NCBI RefSeq assembly: GCF_009389715.1
Contig: NC_052396.1
Span: forward strand, 14,097,888-14,161,887
DNA: 64,000 nt
Source: Phoenix dactylifera
Lineage: Eukaryota; Streptophyta; Magnoliopsida; Arecales; Arecaceae
Reading direction: 5' to 3'
The notes beneath the pieces are model-generated. The model was not told the origin of the DNA. It saw only the letters and a program-made list of their open reading frames with translations, and searched no databases. Shown in pieces: positions 50,540 to 63,686 of this stretch. The number at the start of each line of letters is the position of its first letter. The stretch's first letter is position 1. The position numbers and the translations under genes were made by a program.

Positions 50540-51370
50540 GGCATAAGTATAATGTTTATCCGTCAGTTTTAGCCAATCCGAACGAGCTTTTTGCTTCCAA
50601 TTATATGCTTTTTCCTTAGCCCAAGCTTCATTAAGTTCTTTCTCCAATGTCCCAGCTTATTTCACTTGCTACTCATTTGAGACCCCTGCAAGCCTGGTAT
50701 AGATTTTATCCCGAGGCATTGGATTCTTTGTGCAAAGTTTACATGCTTTCTTTGGTTCCATCTTAAAAATATTTCCTTACAATCTTTTATCTTTTGAGTT
50801 ACTATGAACATCCTAGAGCCAATCTTCTCGTCATTCAAAGCTTCCTCAATCACCTTTTTGTACTATTCATCTTTAGTCCACCGAGCATCAAACTTAAAGA
50901 ACTTTTTCCTCTATTGAAATGCTGGGTTGGTATCAATCATGATGGATAGTGATCTGAACCATTAGCTGAAATATGCATAGCTCAAGCATTATTAAAGGCA
51001 AGTCTCCATTCAGCATTTTCACCATAGCTCTATTCAACCTCTCTTTAATGATAGCATCCACTTCCCTTCCACTGTAAAGAATAATCTTTGAGACTTAAGT
51101 CCATTAATTAACAGTCATTAAGAAAATTCTTGATATCAAAAAAGCCCATTTGGGCTTACACTTGCCTCATGTCTCATCATTGTTCAAAAAATCATTGAAG
51201 TCCCCTATTAGAAGTTACAGACCAGAAATATTGGCTGCATAGCTCTCATATTCTGTCATAATTTTCTTTTTTTTTTCCTATCATCTGAGTCAGCATTAAT
51301 GCAAGAACAAAGCCAGACCTTGCCTTCCTCATCATCCACGTTCATAGGAACAAAGTTGTTGAACTCCACA
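50540..51370 (-). mobile_element. L1-type LINE remnant (endonuclease and linker region)
   Basis: On the minus strand, with stops and frame changes, the order is LIGDFNDFLNNDE (endonuclease motif, about 51160-51215), GREVDAIIKERLNRAM, SDHYPS (the conserved SDH endonuclease motif, about 50930-50950), and then WKQKARSDWLKLTDKH (about 50560-50610), the linker before reverse transcriptase. The N-terminal endonuclease part, the reverse transcriptase and the tail are absent. Several stops interrupt it, so it is an old fragment. Confidence 0.75.
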
Positions 51371-52218
51371 AACTAGTGTATGTATTCAACTCATTCTTCA
51401 AACTTTGTACCATATTCTTCAAACTTACCAGGATTTACAAGCTCTATATATGAATGCCAAATCCTATGCAATATGCATGGGTCTACAACTAGTATTTACC
51501 ATTGTTGTACCATCTTTCTCTTATATCTTTAAATTGAAATGGCGAACTCATGCAACATGAGATGAAAATTACTTTATGACCAAGTTTGTACAAATAAACT
51601 CAAACTAACATTTTAGATGAACTAAGATAAAAAGGACTGAAAAGTACTTCAAGAAGTTCAAGTTATTTGATCTTTCCATTCTTTTACAGCTTTTCTCTAT
51701 TCTTGAGTATAAAATCATTTTTCTGGATCGTACCATATTATATAAGTGCTTGCTTTTATCTATTCCTAGTATTTTTGTTTCTTTTTTCTTGTTGGAGTTA
51801 TAAAGAAATTTGAAGAACTTTCTATCAAGATCTTCCAGTATTTTAATGCCATACATAATTACGTTTGTTAGTATTTTATGTTGGGATGCATAGATTCAGT
51901 CCATTGATTTATGTGATTTTATTTTAACTACTTGTTTAAAACTTGAAGAATCTTAATATAAAACTTAAAGCTCAATTTAAACAAATGAAGGGTTAGAAGA
52001 AAATCATTTAGCATTAATTAATCCGAGCAGCCAAATGGAAAGTGATTCTAATATAATTATTCTAAGTGCTCCTTTTCAATTATTTTTGGTTAACCTTCTC
52101 ATTCCTTTTTTTTTTTTTGGTTTACGACTCACACATGGTTTAGACCAATTGAACAAGCATTTAGAAGCAAATTTCCAGCATTAGGATGTTCTTTCATTCC
52201 TAGATTTTTCTTTTCTTC

Positions 52219-52220
<2 letters not shown>
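51371..52220. other. intergenic, upstream of the pseudouridine synthase gene
   Basis: AT-rich, no gene recognised. It may contain further decayed LINE sequence on the minus strand. Confidence 0.35.
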
Positions 52221-52251
<31 letters not shown>

Positions 52252-52257
52252 TGTATG
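52221..52257. repeat. (ATGT)n microsatellite
   Basis: About nine uninterrupted ATGT units. Confidence 0.95.
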
Positions 52258-52262
52258 GTACC

Positions 52263-52338
52263 TAAATTTTATGTTTCGGAGCGGTTTCGGGTTCGCCCCA
52301 TAAATTTAATGTTTCGGATCGGTTTCGGGTTCGCCCCG
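52263..52338. repeat. two 38-bp direct repeats in the presumed promoter
   Basis: TAAATTTTATGTTTCGGAGC and TAAATTTAATGTTTCGGATC start at 52263 and 52301. Each is followed by GGTTTCGGGTTCGCCCC. They end 66 bp before the start codon of the pseudouridine synthase gene and so lie in its core promoter or 5' UTR. Confidence 0.85.
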
Positions 52339-52403
52339 CTCTTCGCGAATTCTAGGGTTTAATAAACAATCCCCGAAAAGACCAAAACCCTTTACCTTCT
52401 CTT

Positions 52404-54236
52404 ATGGCCTCCCCTCCTTCCTCCCCTCCCTCCCCCAAAAAGCTCAAGATGTCCTCCTCCTCCGCCACCGCCTCCGACGCCGATGAAGGCCCCGCCGCCG
52501 CCGCCGCCGCCGACCCCGCCGCCGCGCCCCGTCGGCGCTACAAACGCCGAAAGGTTGCCATTTTCCTTGGCTACTGCGGCGCCGGCTACCAGGGCATGCA
52601 GAAGAACCCCGGCGCCCGCACCATCGAGGGCGACCTCGAGGAGGCCCTCTTCCTCGCTGGCGCCGTCCCCGACGCCGACCGCGGCCTTCCCCGCCGCTAC
52701 GACTGGGCCCGCGCCGCCCGCACCGACAAGGGCGTCTCTGCCGCTGCCCAGGTTGTCTCCGGCCGCTTCTACGTCGACCCCCCGGGTCTTGTCGCCCGGC
52801 TCAACTCCCACCTTCCCGACCAAATCCGGATCTTTGGATTCAAGCGCGTCACCAACTCCTTCAACGCCAAGAAGTTCTGCGATCGCCGCCGGTACGTCTA
52901 CCTCCTCCCTGTCTTCGCCCTCGACCCCAGCGCCCACCCCGATCGGGAGGCCGTGATGGCGAGCTTGGGGTCCGGGAACGAGCTCGACCGATGCCTCGAA
53001 TGCTCCGAACGCGGCCGGAAGGTCCCCGGTCTCATGGGTCGAGAGCCGAGGACTTCGGGTGGTGAAGAAAGGAATGATCTTGGCAGTGGTGGAGTGGGTG
53101 GGGAGGACGACAGTGCCTCCAATCTGAAATCGGAAACTAGGGTTTCGGCTGGTTTTATTAGTGAAGGTAGCAACAAAGCTGGAAATGGCGAGTTTGAATC
53201 AAATAAGGTCGAAAAATCCGAGCTTGGCAGCAGTACAGTGGGTGGAGAGCATGGTGGCGCTTCTAGTTTGAACGTTGAAGGTGAGAATGATGAAGCGAAA
53301 AATGGCGAAATTGAATCTGGGAAAGATGTTGGATCTGCTGCTAATTCAATTCTAGATTCTGTAGTCGATTCTGGGGTTTCTAAAGTGGAAGAATGCAGTA
53401 AATTAGGGAATGTGGATTTTGTAGTTGAAGCGAAACCCATTGTGGAGACAGTTGTTTCAATGCAAGAAAAGAGAGTGGAAACTGGAGTTGATGATAATAC
53501 TAATGGAGAGCAAATGGCTGGGAGAAAAAGTGGGTTCTCTTATGGGGATGAGGAGAGGGAGAGATTTAACAGAATATCAAAGCATTATGTGGGAACTCAC
53601 AACTTCCATAACTTCACAACAAGAACTAAGGCCGAAGACCCCTCTGCTCGGAGGTATATCATTTCCTTCAATGCTGATCGTATTGTTAGTATTGAGGGGA
53701 TTGAGTTTGTCAGGTGTGAGGTCGTTGGCCAGAGCTTCATGCTTCATCAGATACGCAAGATGATTGGCCTTGCTGTCGCATTGATGAGGAACTGTGCACC
53801 AGAGTCATTGATGGATATAGCTTTAAGAAAGTATGCACTTTTCTCAGCTGCATTGCTTATTTTGCTTTGTATTCTGAATTTTTGGTGACTGCATGTGCTT
53901 TTTTTTTGGTTCAGGGAAGTAAACATTAACGTGCCAACTGCGCCTGAGGTTGGATTGTACCTGGATGAAGGCCTTTTCACTTCTTATAACCAGAAATGGA
54001 AGGATTCGCATGAGGAGTTGTCCATGGAAGCTTATGCCGAAGAGGCTGAGGAGTTTAAGATGAAGTATATATACTCTCACATAGCATCTATGGAGCACAA
54101 AGAAGGAGCTGTAGCATTGTGGCTTCACTCCTTGAACCGCCGTAATTACCCTGATTTCCATTTTCTGGAGACAAATAAGGAGCATGTTGATGCAGAACAA
54201 ACTCAAGTTACTCAAGCAGAAAACTTGAGAGAGTGA
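52404..54236 (+). CDS. tRNA pseudouridine synthase, TruA/PUS1 type, two exons
   Basis: Exons are 52404-53830 and 53915-54236; the donor AAA|GTATGC and acceptor TTCAG|GGAAG keep the frame (RK|EVNINVP), giving 582 residues. The enzyme converts uridine to pseudouridine in tRNA. Residues 49-66 (KVAIFLGYCGAGYQGMQ) start the TruA fold. RAARTDKGVSA carries the catalytic Asp108. GTHNFHNFT and MLHQIRKMIG are C-terminal family motifs. Residues 1-45 are low-complexity Ser/Pro/Ala. Between the halves lies a hydrophilic insert of about 180 residues (about 200-380) rich in Glu, Gly, Ser and Asn. It is unlike the compact bacterial enzymes. The first 600 bp are very GC-rich, later parts are not. Whether it acts in the nucleus or an organelle is not clear from sequence. 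Confidence 0.94.
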
Positions 54237-56420
54237 TTGCTTTTGGAAGACAATTAGTATTATCTATCTTTTCTGCATCAACAGAGGAGGAATTTTGTAC
54301 TTTGGAGGAAGCCAGAAACTTAGATCTTTTTGTATCCATCATGGTAACTTTATTTGACGGGTAATTTGAATCTATTGAAATATTTGACAAATTATTTGAA
54401 TCTATTTAAATGGATTGATCTTACTTGCATATAAAATTATCTCATCCTTAAATTCTGTTGTCCTTTTCAGTTTTATACTATTAATATGGTGACAAAGTGG
54501 GAAAACTTTGCTGAAACCTGATTGTTTGTTTTGGTGAAAGATGTATCCAACATAAAAGTTCATCAATTATAATAGTTGTGCCTGTAGGCATTCTTTTCAC
54601 TGTGTCATTTTGCACCTCCATGCAGTTGTTATTCAGATAAGTTTATAGGTGAGTGGGGTCGTGTATTTTTATAGATTACCAAGATGCAACTGAGCATAAA
54701 ACTGCACTTCTGAAAGAAGTTTTTGAGTTGGAAATTTGATGTAGTAGGCTAAAGAGGCTAGGGTTTTGAAATAGGAAAGAAGGATGAGATTTATGCTAGT
54801 CTGTCTTACCTGGACATATGGCACGAGTTATAAGGTTCCAAATGTCAAGAGCCGGATAGCATTAATAAAGAATCAGATACAGGGGTATGTATGAATGTAT
54901 ATATCTTGTTTATTATGTTCTAGCGTCCAGGAGTGTCATTGAAGAAAACTGGATTTTGAAGCATCCAGGTAACACTGGCACTAGTTATATATAAAGGAGA
55001 GCAAAATCTTTGTAATAAACATGAAGTTGGGTCATGGGCAGAAGGTTAGAGAGCATTCAAAGGTTTTTTTGGGGTGCTATATGGAACTCACATTGTTCAT
55101 AACTTTGTAATGAAGGAGAGACAAATCTTTGTAATAAACATTAAGTTCTATCATGGGAAGAAGGTTAAGGAGCATTCACAGGTTTTCTTGGGTGTTATGT
55201 GAAACTCACATGTTCATAACTTTTGTTGTAATTATTTTAGGTATAGGGTTTGTATGATATAATGACCTTGATGGATCATGTGTATGTATATATGTATGTT
55301 CAAGCATCCAGGAGTCCCACAACAGCAATCTTGCATTATAGATTCAGATCAGTTTGTTAGATATTTGGATTGCTTTTTTTTTTAATTAATCAATTATATG
55401 CCAAAGTGTTAGTCAAAACTCTTTCTATAAATATATTTAGAAGGAAATTTTGCACAAAAATTTGCACTTCAGTTGTGTGTTTTATGGGCATCTCATCCAA
55501 CCAAAGAGAGACAGAGAGAGAGAATAGTTTTCTAATGTAAACTGTTTGCTGGTGTCTCCTTATGTTCTTGAATGAATTCAAGAGTAAGCTCCCCTCTCTA
55601 CCACTTCTCAGAAGAACCTGGAGAAAAAAAAATGATGCACCATACAACACCAATTGGTTTTTTATCATTTGTAATGAGGTAAAATGTGCACAAATTGATC
55701 CATTAGTAGCATAATCTGCTAATATATTTTGTTGCATATGCTCATGTTCAAAGTTTGTATACCCACATACGTATGCTTGCTGTCTACGAAGCATTCAGTT
55801 CTAGGTGACTCCGAAATGAGGTTGCCCTACCGACTGCAAAGTAGACAATGGATCCAAAGACCAAGTGTTCTTTAATGAGCCGATTCCACTTTAAAAAAAT
55901 AGCAGATAGGGTAACACAGTGTGCTCCCACAATTACCTGATGAATTCGAACAGGTTCAATTACTACTCCAATTCAGTAGTTATGGAATACACTTTCATAT
56001 GTAACCATGTATCTTTGCATGTACCAAAAAGGAAAAAAAAACACATCTTTGCGATATGGGGACTGCAAAGCATTGATGTCTTATTGTTCAGGCTACAGAT
56101 TACATTCTCAATAATATTTAGCCAGGCATACATCATTAGACACTGAATTCTTTCTATACAGGCGCAATTTCAAACTTCCACAGCCTAAGAACAGTACAGT
56201 ATTCTCCTTGGATCAAGGAATGCTATTGTAGCTTTGTACTTCGATTTTCTTATAAACAATTATCTACTGAGGATTAACAAAAACCAGCCAAAATTTTTAT
56301 ATCTTTGAGCTGAATCGTGCCCCGGAAGGCAATAAGGCTACAAACAATCACATGCTTGCTTCCTAAGGTGGATCTCAACTGTTTTGCTCGTGAATATTTC
56401 TCCATGGCTTGGTTCAAGGC
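54237..56420. other. intergenic between two convergent genes
   Basis: 3' flank of the pseudouridine synthase gene and of the LTO1-like gene. A 119-bp direct repeat lies at 54993-55228. No further gene recognised. Confidence 0.45.
54993..55228. repeat. tandem duplication, two copies of about 119 bp
   Basis: AAAGGAGAG...AAATCTTTGTAATAAACAT begins at 54993 and recurs at about 55112. The following blocks TCATGGG.AGAAGGTTA and GAGCATTCA.AGGTTTT also match. Copies differ by scattered changes. Confidence 0.75.
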
Positions 56421-59196
56421 TTAAGAAGGATGAAAATCTTCAAGAATAAATCCAGATGCTTCTGCCAGAGCTGGTAATTCCTGCTCCCCACTTAAAACCT
56501 AAAACAACAAGGTACAAGAAATGATGGGATTTGCTTAGAAGAAAACTATAAACTGATGAACATCCATGCATGTCATCAAGTCACCTCACAGAGAGCTTAC
56601 AACCTAACATCATTGTCTCAGGAAGCAGTCGAAAGGAAGGTTGATCAATCAATTCGACAAAATCTGGACATGCATTGTCTTATACTGGCTAACAAACTAT
56701 AAATATGAACATATACAACTTGAAGGACTTTGGCGGTCCACCACTATAACGTTATTGTTAACTACTGCTAAGGATAGAAATAGATGAATCTCATCTATGC
56801 AAGTATTTTGGGGGAAACAAACAAACTAGGTACCTTGTCTTTTAATACCCACGTCGGGAAGCCTTCAATACCAACAACGCTACATTCCTTCGCCATTTTT
56901 CTTCCTTTCCCAGCTCCATTGGGGAAGCACTCAACATAGTCCAATATTTTTGCAGCCTCGCGCCCAAACATCTACATTGAAAATACAAGGAAACAAAAAC
57001 AAACAAACAAACAAAAAAAAGGCAACAATTAGAAATTGGTCAAGGAATTTTTTGAATAGTGAAGAATGTTCAGACTCCAGAATCTATACTGGTTGTGCTT
57101 GTTCTCATTATAGGCCATTTATTTAAGGTCTCATTGGACTTCTAATTGACCTTCTTACTTTTTTTTTTTTCACATATGGTTGGATTTGGGCAGGTTTATC
57201 CTCTTCAATGTATGTTTTCGGTGTATCTTGGTTTCCTACAGCAAACTTGTCCTTATCAAATCTCACCTCTAAACTATTGATGCTCCAAATCAATTCAGTG
57301 AGACAAAAAAATTTGAATTTGCAACATAACAAATAAATTGCCAAAAGTGGGAAGAACTTAGGTACTGACAAAATAGAAAAGCATAAGAAAATAGATAAAG
57401 TCACTGATAAAGTTATATATTTATTCATTTAACAATAAGCAAGAAATGTTGCAAAAGAATGGTAGGCATGGAAAGGGCAACAATAATAAGCAACAAAGCA
57501 GCAGCAACAGAAGCACTATCACCAATAACAACAGAAAGCATTATCAACCACGAATGAGAATTATATAAATCATGAATATACCGTAACAATTAAAACGTTT
57601 CATTAAAAAATTGTATAAATCATGAGAATTGTGAATCATTAGAAAATCTTTCATTAGCTTAGTTATTGGAAAATTGGGATAATAATTCAGCCAATGATAA
57701 CAATATGAATATCTTGATAATTTTTTCAAAAGCAGAAAAACACAGAGAGAGAGTGAGTGAGATGGACTTTGCACTAAGATGTTTAAATTTTTGACAAAAG
57801 ATTTAATGATTACAAATAAATGATGGGTCACCTAGAATGGAGATCTAAACCATCAATGACGATCTACACTACTAAAAATGTCTAAAAATTGAAAATAAAT
57901 GTTCGGGAAATATCTAACCATACATCAAATGGGTGCAAAAGTGTGGAATATTAGTTTTGCTTGAGTGTTAACATGTATGATGGAGTACCTAAATCTCAAA
58001 CTGATTTCAGCATCTTAGAACAGATCGTCAAAATTTAATGGGTTTTGATGCCTACACCATAGCAAAACATCGCATCATATCATCAAGAACATCCATTTTT
58101 GCACCCATTTAATGCATAAGTTATGGACCACCAGGACATATGATTTCCAAACATTTTTAATTGTATACATCATAATCAACACGATAGACTCCAATTTAGA
58201 CAGCTTATTATTGATTTTGAATGGTCAAGTCTGCCAAAAATTTTAATTTTTTAACTTATGTGTTTCAAGTGTGCATCCTTGCTGGCATTGGTGGGAGTGT
58301 GGGTGTGTCTTTGTGTGCATGAGTAGGCAGGTTTGGTAATGCCAAAAATGAACTGTGTCTCTACATATGTGTGTACATGCATGTATGACAAACTCTGATA
58401 GCAACTCCATCATCAAATGTTAACTAAGAAAATATGTGGCATGAAACATATAGAAGGTAAAGGAGAGGATTTCAACCCACTACCAAATTCAAAAATAAAA
58501 ATCACATATGTCTGGAAAGTTTAAAGTGCTTATAGACAAAAAAATTATAGGTTTTCGAGACCCATTGCCTATACATTAAGTCATTTTGGGAAGACTTGTT
58601 GCATAATCCACGGGCCTCCAAAACATAAAATCTTTTGTATATAGGCATTTTAGACCATACAGATCATATCTAGTATTTATATTTTCATTTTGCAAACCCC
58701 ATATTTAATTCCAGCAAAATGTATAAAATCTCCTCTCACCATCTGGTATGTGAAGTCCAGCAATATCGACCAGATTTGAGACAAAAATCTGTCAGGTTAA
58801 AATTTGAAGATGGGGGATCCAAAATAAGATCTAAACTATTGGGTAAGATCTACTAGGTCTAATTTGCTTATAATCCAAAAATCATGTTTCGTAGACCCCT
58901 TGCCTTTGCATCAAATAATTCCAAAATGAAAAATAGATCTAGTGTGCTAAATTATGCTATATAAAATGAGAACCCAAACTATTGATTATTTACCTAGAAA
59001 TTTAAAATTTACAGAACCCAAATTCCAACTGTTTTAGTTTCTTAATTCATAAATCAAATCAAAATATTGCATCATGCTATTTAAAACATGCATTTGGGAT
59101 GACTTAATATGTAGGCAAGTAATTTTCAAATATATATACGCACACATACATATATAAATATACATATATATATACACATATATGGTTTGATCTTTA

Positions 59197-59256
<60 letters not shown>

Positions 59257-62200
59257 TTGTGTGTGTATGTGTCTGTGTCTGTCTGTGACTCGTGTGTGTA
59301 CCTATGTATATATGTATATAGACACGCACATACGCACCTATATTTGTGTATGTGCATGTATGCGTCTGGATAGGAGCAAACATGTTAGCTCTTAATCATA
59401 TATAATACAAACAATGACATTGATTTTAGAAAATTATAGTTTGCATATACAATCTATTTTCAAATTTAATGAATTACATAGGTACGAATGAGCATTGCTA
59501 GGTTTCGGCATCTGATTTGATTTAAATACAAAGCCGCATATAGGACATGGAATCAGACTGTATATCAGGTATCAAATATATAGTTACAGACAAACACTGC
59601 AGAGTTTTCTTTATCTGTTTTGATGTTAATATGTAGTATGCTTTTTATTTTTCAAAACTAACAAGTCAGAATTATAAGGATGGCATTTTGATCTTTCAGA
59701 TATCTTATATGGTCTTTAATGTTATTTTAACAAAAATCTGAAGTTACATATATGATCTGGTTTCACATTTAATTTGATTATTGTCACTAATGAGCACCAT
59801 TTATTTTTTTATTTGATTATTTTTTTCCTAATTAGCTTATAGATTTCAATCAACAGCATTGTAGGGGCTCACTTAACATTATTCCCTAAATATTTATCAT
59901 ATTTCTTAAGTTCTAACATGTTGCAGTTTGCACGGGAGTGAACAAGTATAAACTCCAGAGTGGAGCTTAATGTGAATGGCAAGTGGTAGTACACCAAAAG
60001 ATGTGGAGGATGAGTGGAAACAGTAACAAACAAATTTGAAAGTGGGGACTGATTTTGAGAAGCTTACTCAAAACAGCAACGAATCAAAGGCTCTAAGTTT
60101 GTTTGTTTCAATGTGGGGCCCAAAATGAAATTAATTGATTTGCACAATTCTGGGAGATTGTTTAGAGTCCAATTCTCATTTCCACAAAAATTCTGAGCTT
60201 GATTTTGGCATAGGGGGCTCTGAATTCAGGTTCTCTGTGGATGAGTAAGGCATTCATGTTTCTTTAATGCAGTTCCACTTGCTCCTCCTTATGAATGGGC
60301 TATGTAAGCAGTATTCAACTTGTAATTATTATTAGTGAGAATTAATGACAATTTTAATGCCAGTTGCACTTCATATGCATAGACTTCCTCGCGAAGAAAA
60401 CTAAACAAAACAAAACTCAAGTTCATAGAACACAAATTCTTAGAACTTAAGCTTCGATGCTTCTGATTCTTAGAAACATACCCTAAGTGGAAGCATTGTA
60501 GGACCATTTCTCAACCAAAATGTGAGATAATATGTACTTTTAAGCTATATAATAATTGTCGGAAATGCACCGGCAAAGTCGTGGCAGTTTCTATTGTTGG
60601 TTCAATAATTTTTCACCCCCTCTTTCTTTACTTCTGTCAGCTGATAGTTGTGGTGTTTGTTTTGTTCATTAGTTTACTTTTTCTTCCTTTCTTTCTTCTT
60701 TTTGTACAGGGGCTATGCCCACTTCTTCTATCAAGGAAAAAAGAAGAAGAAGAAGAAATTTATTGGCAACAAATTATAAATTTGATCGAGATGATCCTCA
60801 GAGAGCACTCTTTATTATGGTGTGGTAAGCATCCATTTTCAGTGGTGAAAAAGACAGCCTCAGGCATCTATGTAATGTAGCTTTTCTTCATACTGCTAGC
60901 AGGGATAATAATATCCTTAGTTTCTAAGGATAAGAATAACTTCAAAGAATTATCAAAGACAATATGTAGTCGAATAAATAGTAAGTTTTTAACATGGGCA
61001 CTATAATAACTCCATGTAAACACCAAGTGACTTTCACCATTGACATGGTATGTAATACATATGTCAAATCATGAGATCCCTGATGCCAACATCTAGAATC
61101 ATAAAATCAATTATATGATTCAATGAAATAAACATAGGAGAACCCCTAATTTGAGAATTTTTTAGTTTAATTGAAAGTAAATTCTACAACACACACCAAC
61201 ATTCATGCATCTCCCATGGATTTAGCTATTGTTTCTCTCTCCCCCAATAGCACAATCAACCTGAAATGACAACCTTATCTCTCCACTGTCCTGAGGTCCT
61301 CTCATTAGTTTTAGATTTCTTTTTGGTGCGGACTATTTTTAGATCTTAAATGCCCTATCAATGTTACTATGAGACCAACTACATCAAGCCCCACCCCCAT
61401 TATTTGGGTTAGCTTTATGAGTCCTTCACTAAATCATTCATATTAGAGCTACATCTTGCTCTATCAACATCATAATAAGTCCATTATGTGATTTTAAGTT
61501 TGTTGCTAGAAGTCAAGTCACTCCAATCTCCCAACTCTCCTCTCCAACAACTAATACACGTATATCACTCTAAGACTGGTGGCATAGTAACAGGTTTGCA
61601 CCCATCTCCATGATCAAATGTGCTTGATATTCTTGTGCACAAAGATACATACAAATAAATGATTTTTCCCTAAAGGCCAAAATCCTTCAAACTTAAGGGA
61701 TGTCTTAAGCACTACAGAACAAGCAACATCACTTTCACCTTTATGTAAGTTTTTGTCAGCTTTAAAGAGGGAATGTAATCAAAATTGGTTAGAAGAATGA
61801 CCTTGTAAGTTGTAACTTTCACAAAAAAGCTTGTCGTCAAAGGGTTACTGTTTTTGGATTTAAACACTGTATCACATACCCAACTTACTGCAACATCTTT
61901 TAGCATATATAGCATATGAAGCAAAGGGTATATTACAGAATTTATAGGTATCATATCGTCTGAACATTTATATGTTTCAATTAACTCTCAATCCGGTCAC
62001 TAATTACCAAACTAATACAGGTACACTGTATATCTGATACCTGTTCTTAGATTTCACATATGCTGCTTAACCTTGCATGCCAGTAATTATTAATACTGAT
62101 TATAATTAAAAGGATATAACTATGGCCTCAAACATATAATTACCCAAGTCACCAATCAAAAAAATAATGGAAACTTTAAAATATTTAGGAACCATATATC

Positions 62201-62590
62201 AGCTAATAGTCAATTCACTCATTTTCACTGGAAAGGATACCTTAGCCAGAAAACAATAGGGGAAAGATAACCAAAGTGCTCAGAAAAATAAATTCACAAA
62301 AACTGATTAATGATTCATCTTATTACATCTGAATATTAAGTTTCAAATAGAGCAAAGCCCAATCTAACAGTTTCTAATTACTCAATTCTTACATCTACAA
62401 TCAGTTTTTTGACAGATATAAAGAGCTTGTAGAAGATCATACCTGCTTCTGTTCATTACAGTGAGAGCACCAGAAAGCTCCATACATCTTAGCACCTATG
62501 GAGTGCAGGTGTTTTGCAAGAGATAGAGCAAATGGACTTGATCTGTTTGTTATCTTAGTTTCATATGGTTCAAGAGTAATGTCATTTGAG
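56421..62590 (-). CDS. LTO1: LTO1-like thiol-disulfide oxidoreductase, 3' part (thioredoxin domain), continues past the right edge
   Basis: Three minus-strand exons are visible: 62590-62443, 56971-56834 and 56498-56421, with GT-AG borders, giving the last 120 residues. Exon 1 ends with MYGAFWCSHCNEQKQ, holding the redox-active CSHC. Exon 2 (MFGREAAKILDYVECF ... GIEGFPTWVL) has the cis-Pro region. Exon 3 gives LSGEQELPALAEASGF and the stop. This matches the C-terminal thioredoxin-like domain of plant LTO1. Known members fuse it to an N-terminal VKOR membrane domain in the thylakoid and form disulfides in lumenal proteins, supporting photosystem II assembly. The VKOR exons and start must lie beyond 64000. 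The visible introns are about 5.5 kb and 335 bp; the upstream intron exceeds 1.4 kb. Confidence 0.9.
59201..59290. repeat. compound microsatellite (CT)n(GT)n
   Basis: About 45 bp of CT repeats pass into GT-rich repeats, inside the large intron of the LTO1-like gene. The intron sequence around it (56972-62442) is AT-rich with no other recognised feature. Confidence 0.95.
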
Positions 62591-63232
62591 CTGTATAAAT
62601 TAGAAAGAGCACAAGCAAATCAAATATTTTCTCATAGAAAAAAGAAAAAAGCAACAAAATGTAACAGAAAATGACATATAACATAACAAAGCAAGCAATC
62701 ATTGTAACAATTATCATTAACATCAACAATTGTTTTGTGTATACACATATAAAACAAGCATAAATTGCCTCTATAGTGTCAAGATTCTATGTAAGTCATG
62801 TAGCAAAGAATAGTAGGACTATATGAGGATATCACAAATAACTGCAAGGTAGATTAAATTCTTGCCTACCTCATGAAGACATACAAAATGATATGGTCAA
62901 TGCTCAATGTTCCCATTGAAAATGAAATACATGCAAAATGCTCTATAAAATAAAACAAGGAAAGATGGTTTAGTTCTATTTCTATCATTTGTGAAGTGCA
63001 TGAACGTTGAGAGGGTAAACACTTTCTTTTCATGCCATCAACGTTTTAAAAGGTGGCTGTCGTATGTGGGTGGTCAAGGGACTATATAGTGCATATGGCG
63101 GATCATGCATTATGCGGCCATATATAAGGGTTCATATATGGTTACTATTTTTAATATTTTTAAAAGTAAATATAATATATTAAATACAATAATAGGAACA
63201 ATAATGAAGTTTTGTCATTCAGGGAGGTCAAA
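62591..63232. other. intron of the LTO1-like gene
   Basis: AT-rich intron sequence upstream of the first visible exon; no feature recognised. Similar sequence continues from 63687 to the window end. Confidence 0.6.
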
Positions 63233-63686
63233 AGTTCGAACCAAGGTCGGTGGAACTGTTCCGAACTGTGCAGTTCCGGCCATTCCGAGCCGTAACGGCT
63301 GCTCACCAGTACAATTCCAGCAACGAAAACGAAACCCGTTGCCAGAGCTGGAGAACGAGAAGGAAAGAGAGAGCGAGCGGTGGAGGGAGGAAGAGGGAGA
63401 GGCCAAGAGGCTGACGGAGGCCAGCGGAGGCCGCGAGAGGCGAGGCCGCGGTCGGTTCTCCTATTTCGAACGAAACAAGGGTCCGACTGCGGCCTCGCCT
63501 CTCGCAGCCTCCGTCGGCATCCCCCGACCTCCCGCCCTCCCCTTCCTCTCTCCCTCTTTTTTTCTCTCCCACGGTCTGCGTGCCCTCTCCTCTGTCGATA
63601 CTAGCCCGACACGGCCCATACTGACTCATGCCGCTGAGGAACCGATATAGTGCTCGAAACCGGTTCTGCCAACCTTGGTTCGAACT
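63233..63686. mobile_element. GC-rich fold-back element in the LTO1-like intron
   Basis: The ends are AGTTCGAACCAAGGTCGG and, inverted, AGTTCGAACCAAGGTTGG. The GC-rich middle is an imperfect inverted repeat around 63465: GCCGCGAGAGGCGAGGCCGC on the left faces GCGGCCTCGCCTCTCGCAGC-like sequence on the right. It stands out against AT-rich intron DNA. No target duplication was found and no transposase is encoded. The superfamily is unclear. Open frames across it on both strands reflect the GC-rich inverted repeat. Confidence 0.65.

Noticed and set aside
52392-52937. Minus-strand Gly/Val-rich frame and plus-strand Pro/Ser-rich frame at the pseudouridine synthase start
   Set aside because: Both are shadows of the GC-rich first exon in other frames.
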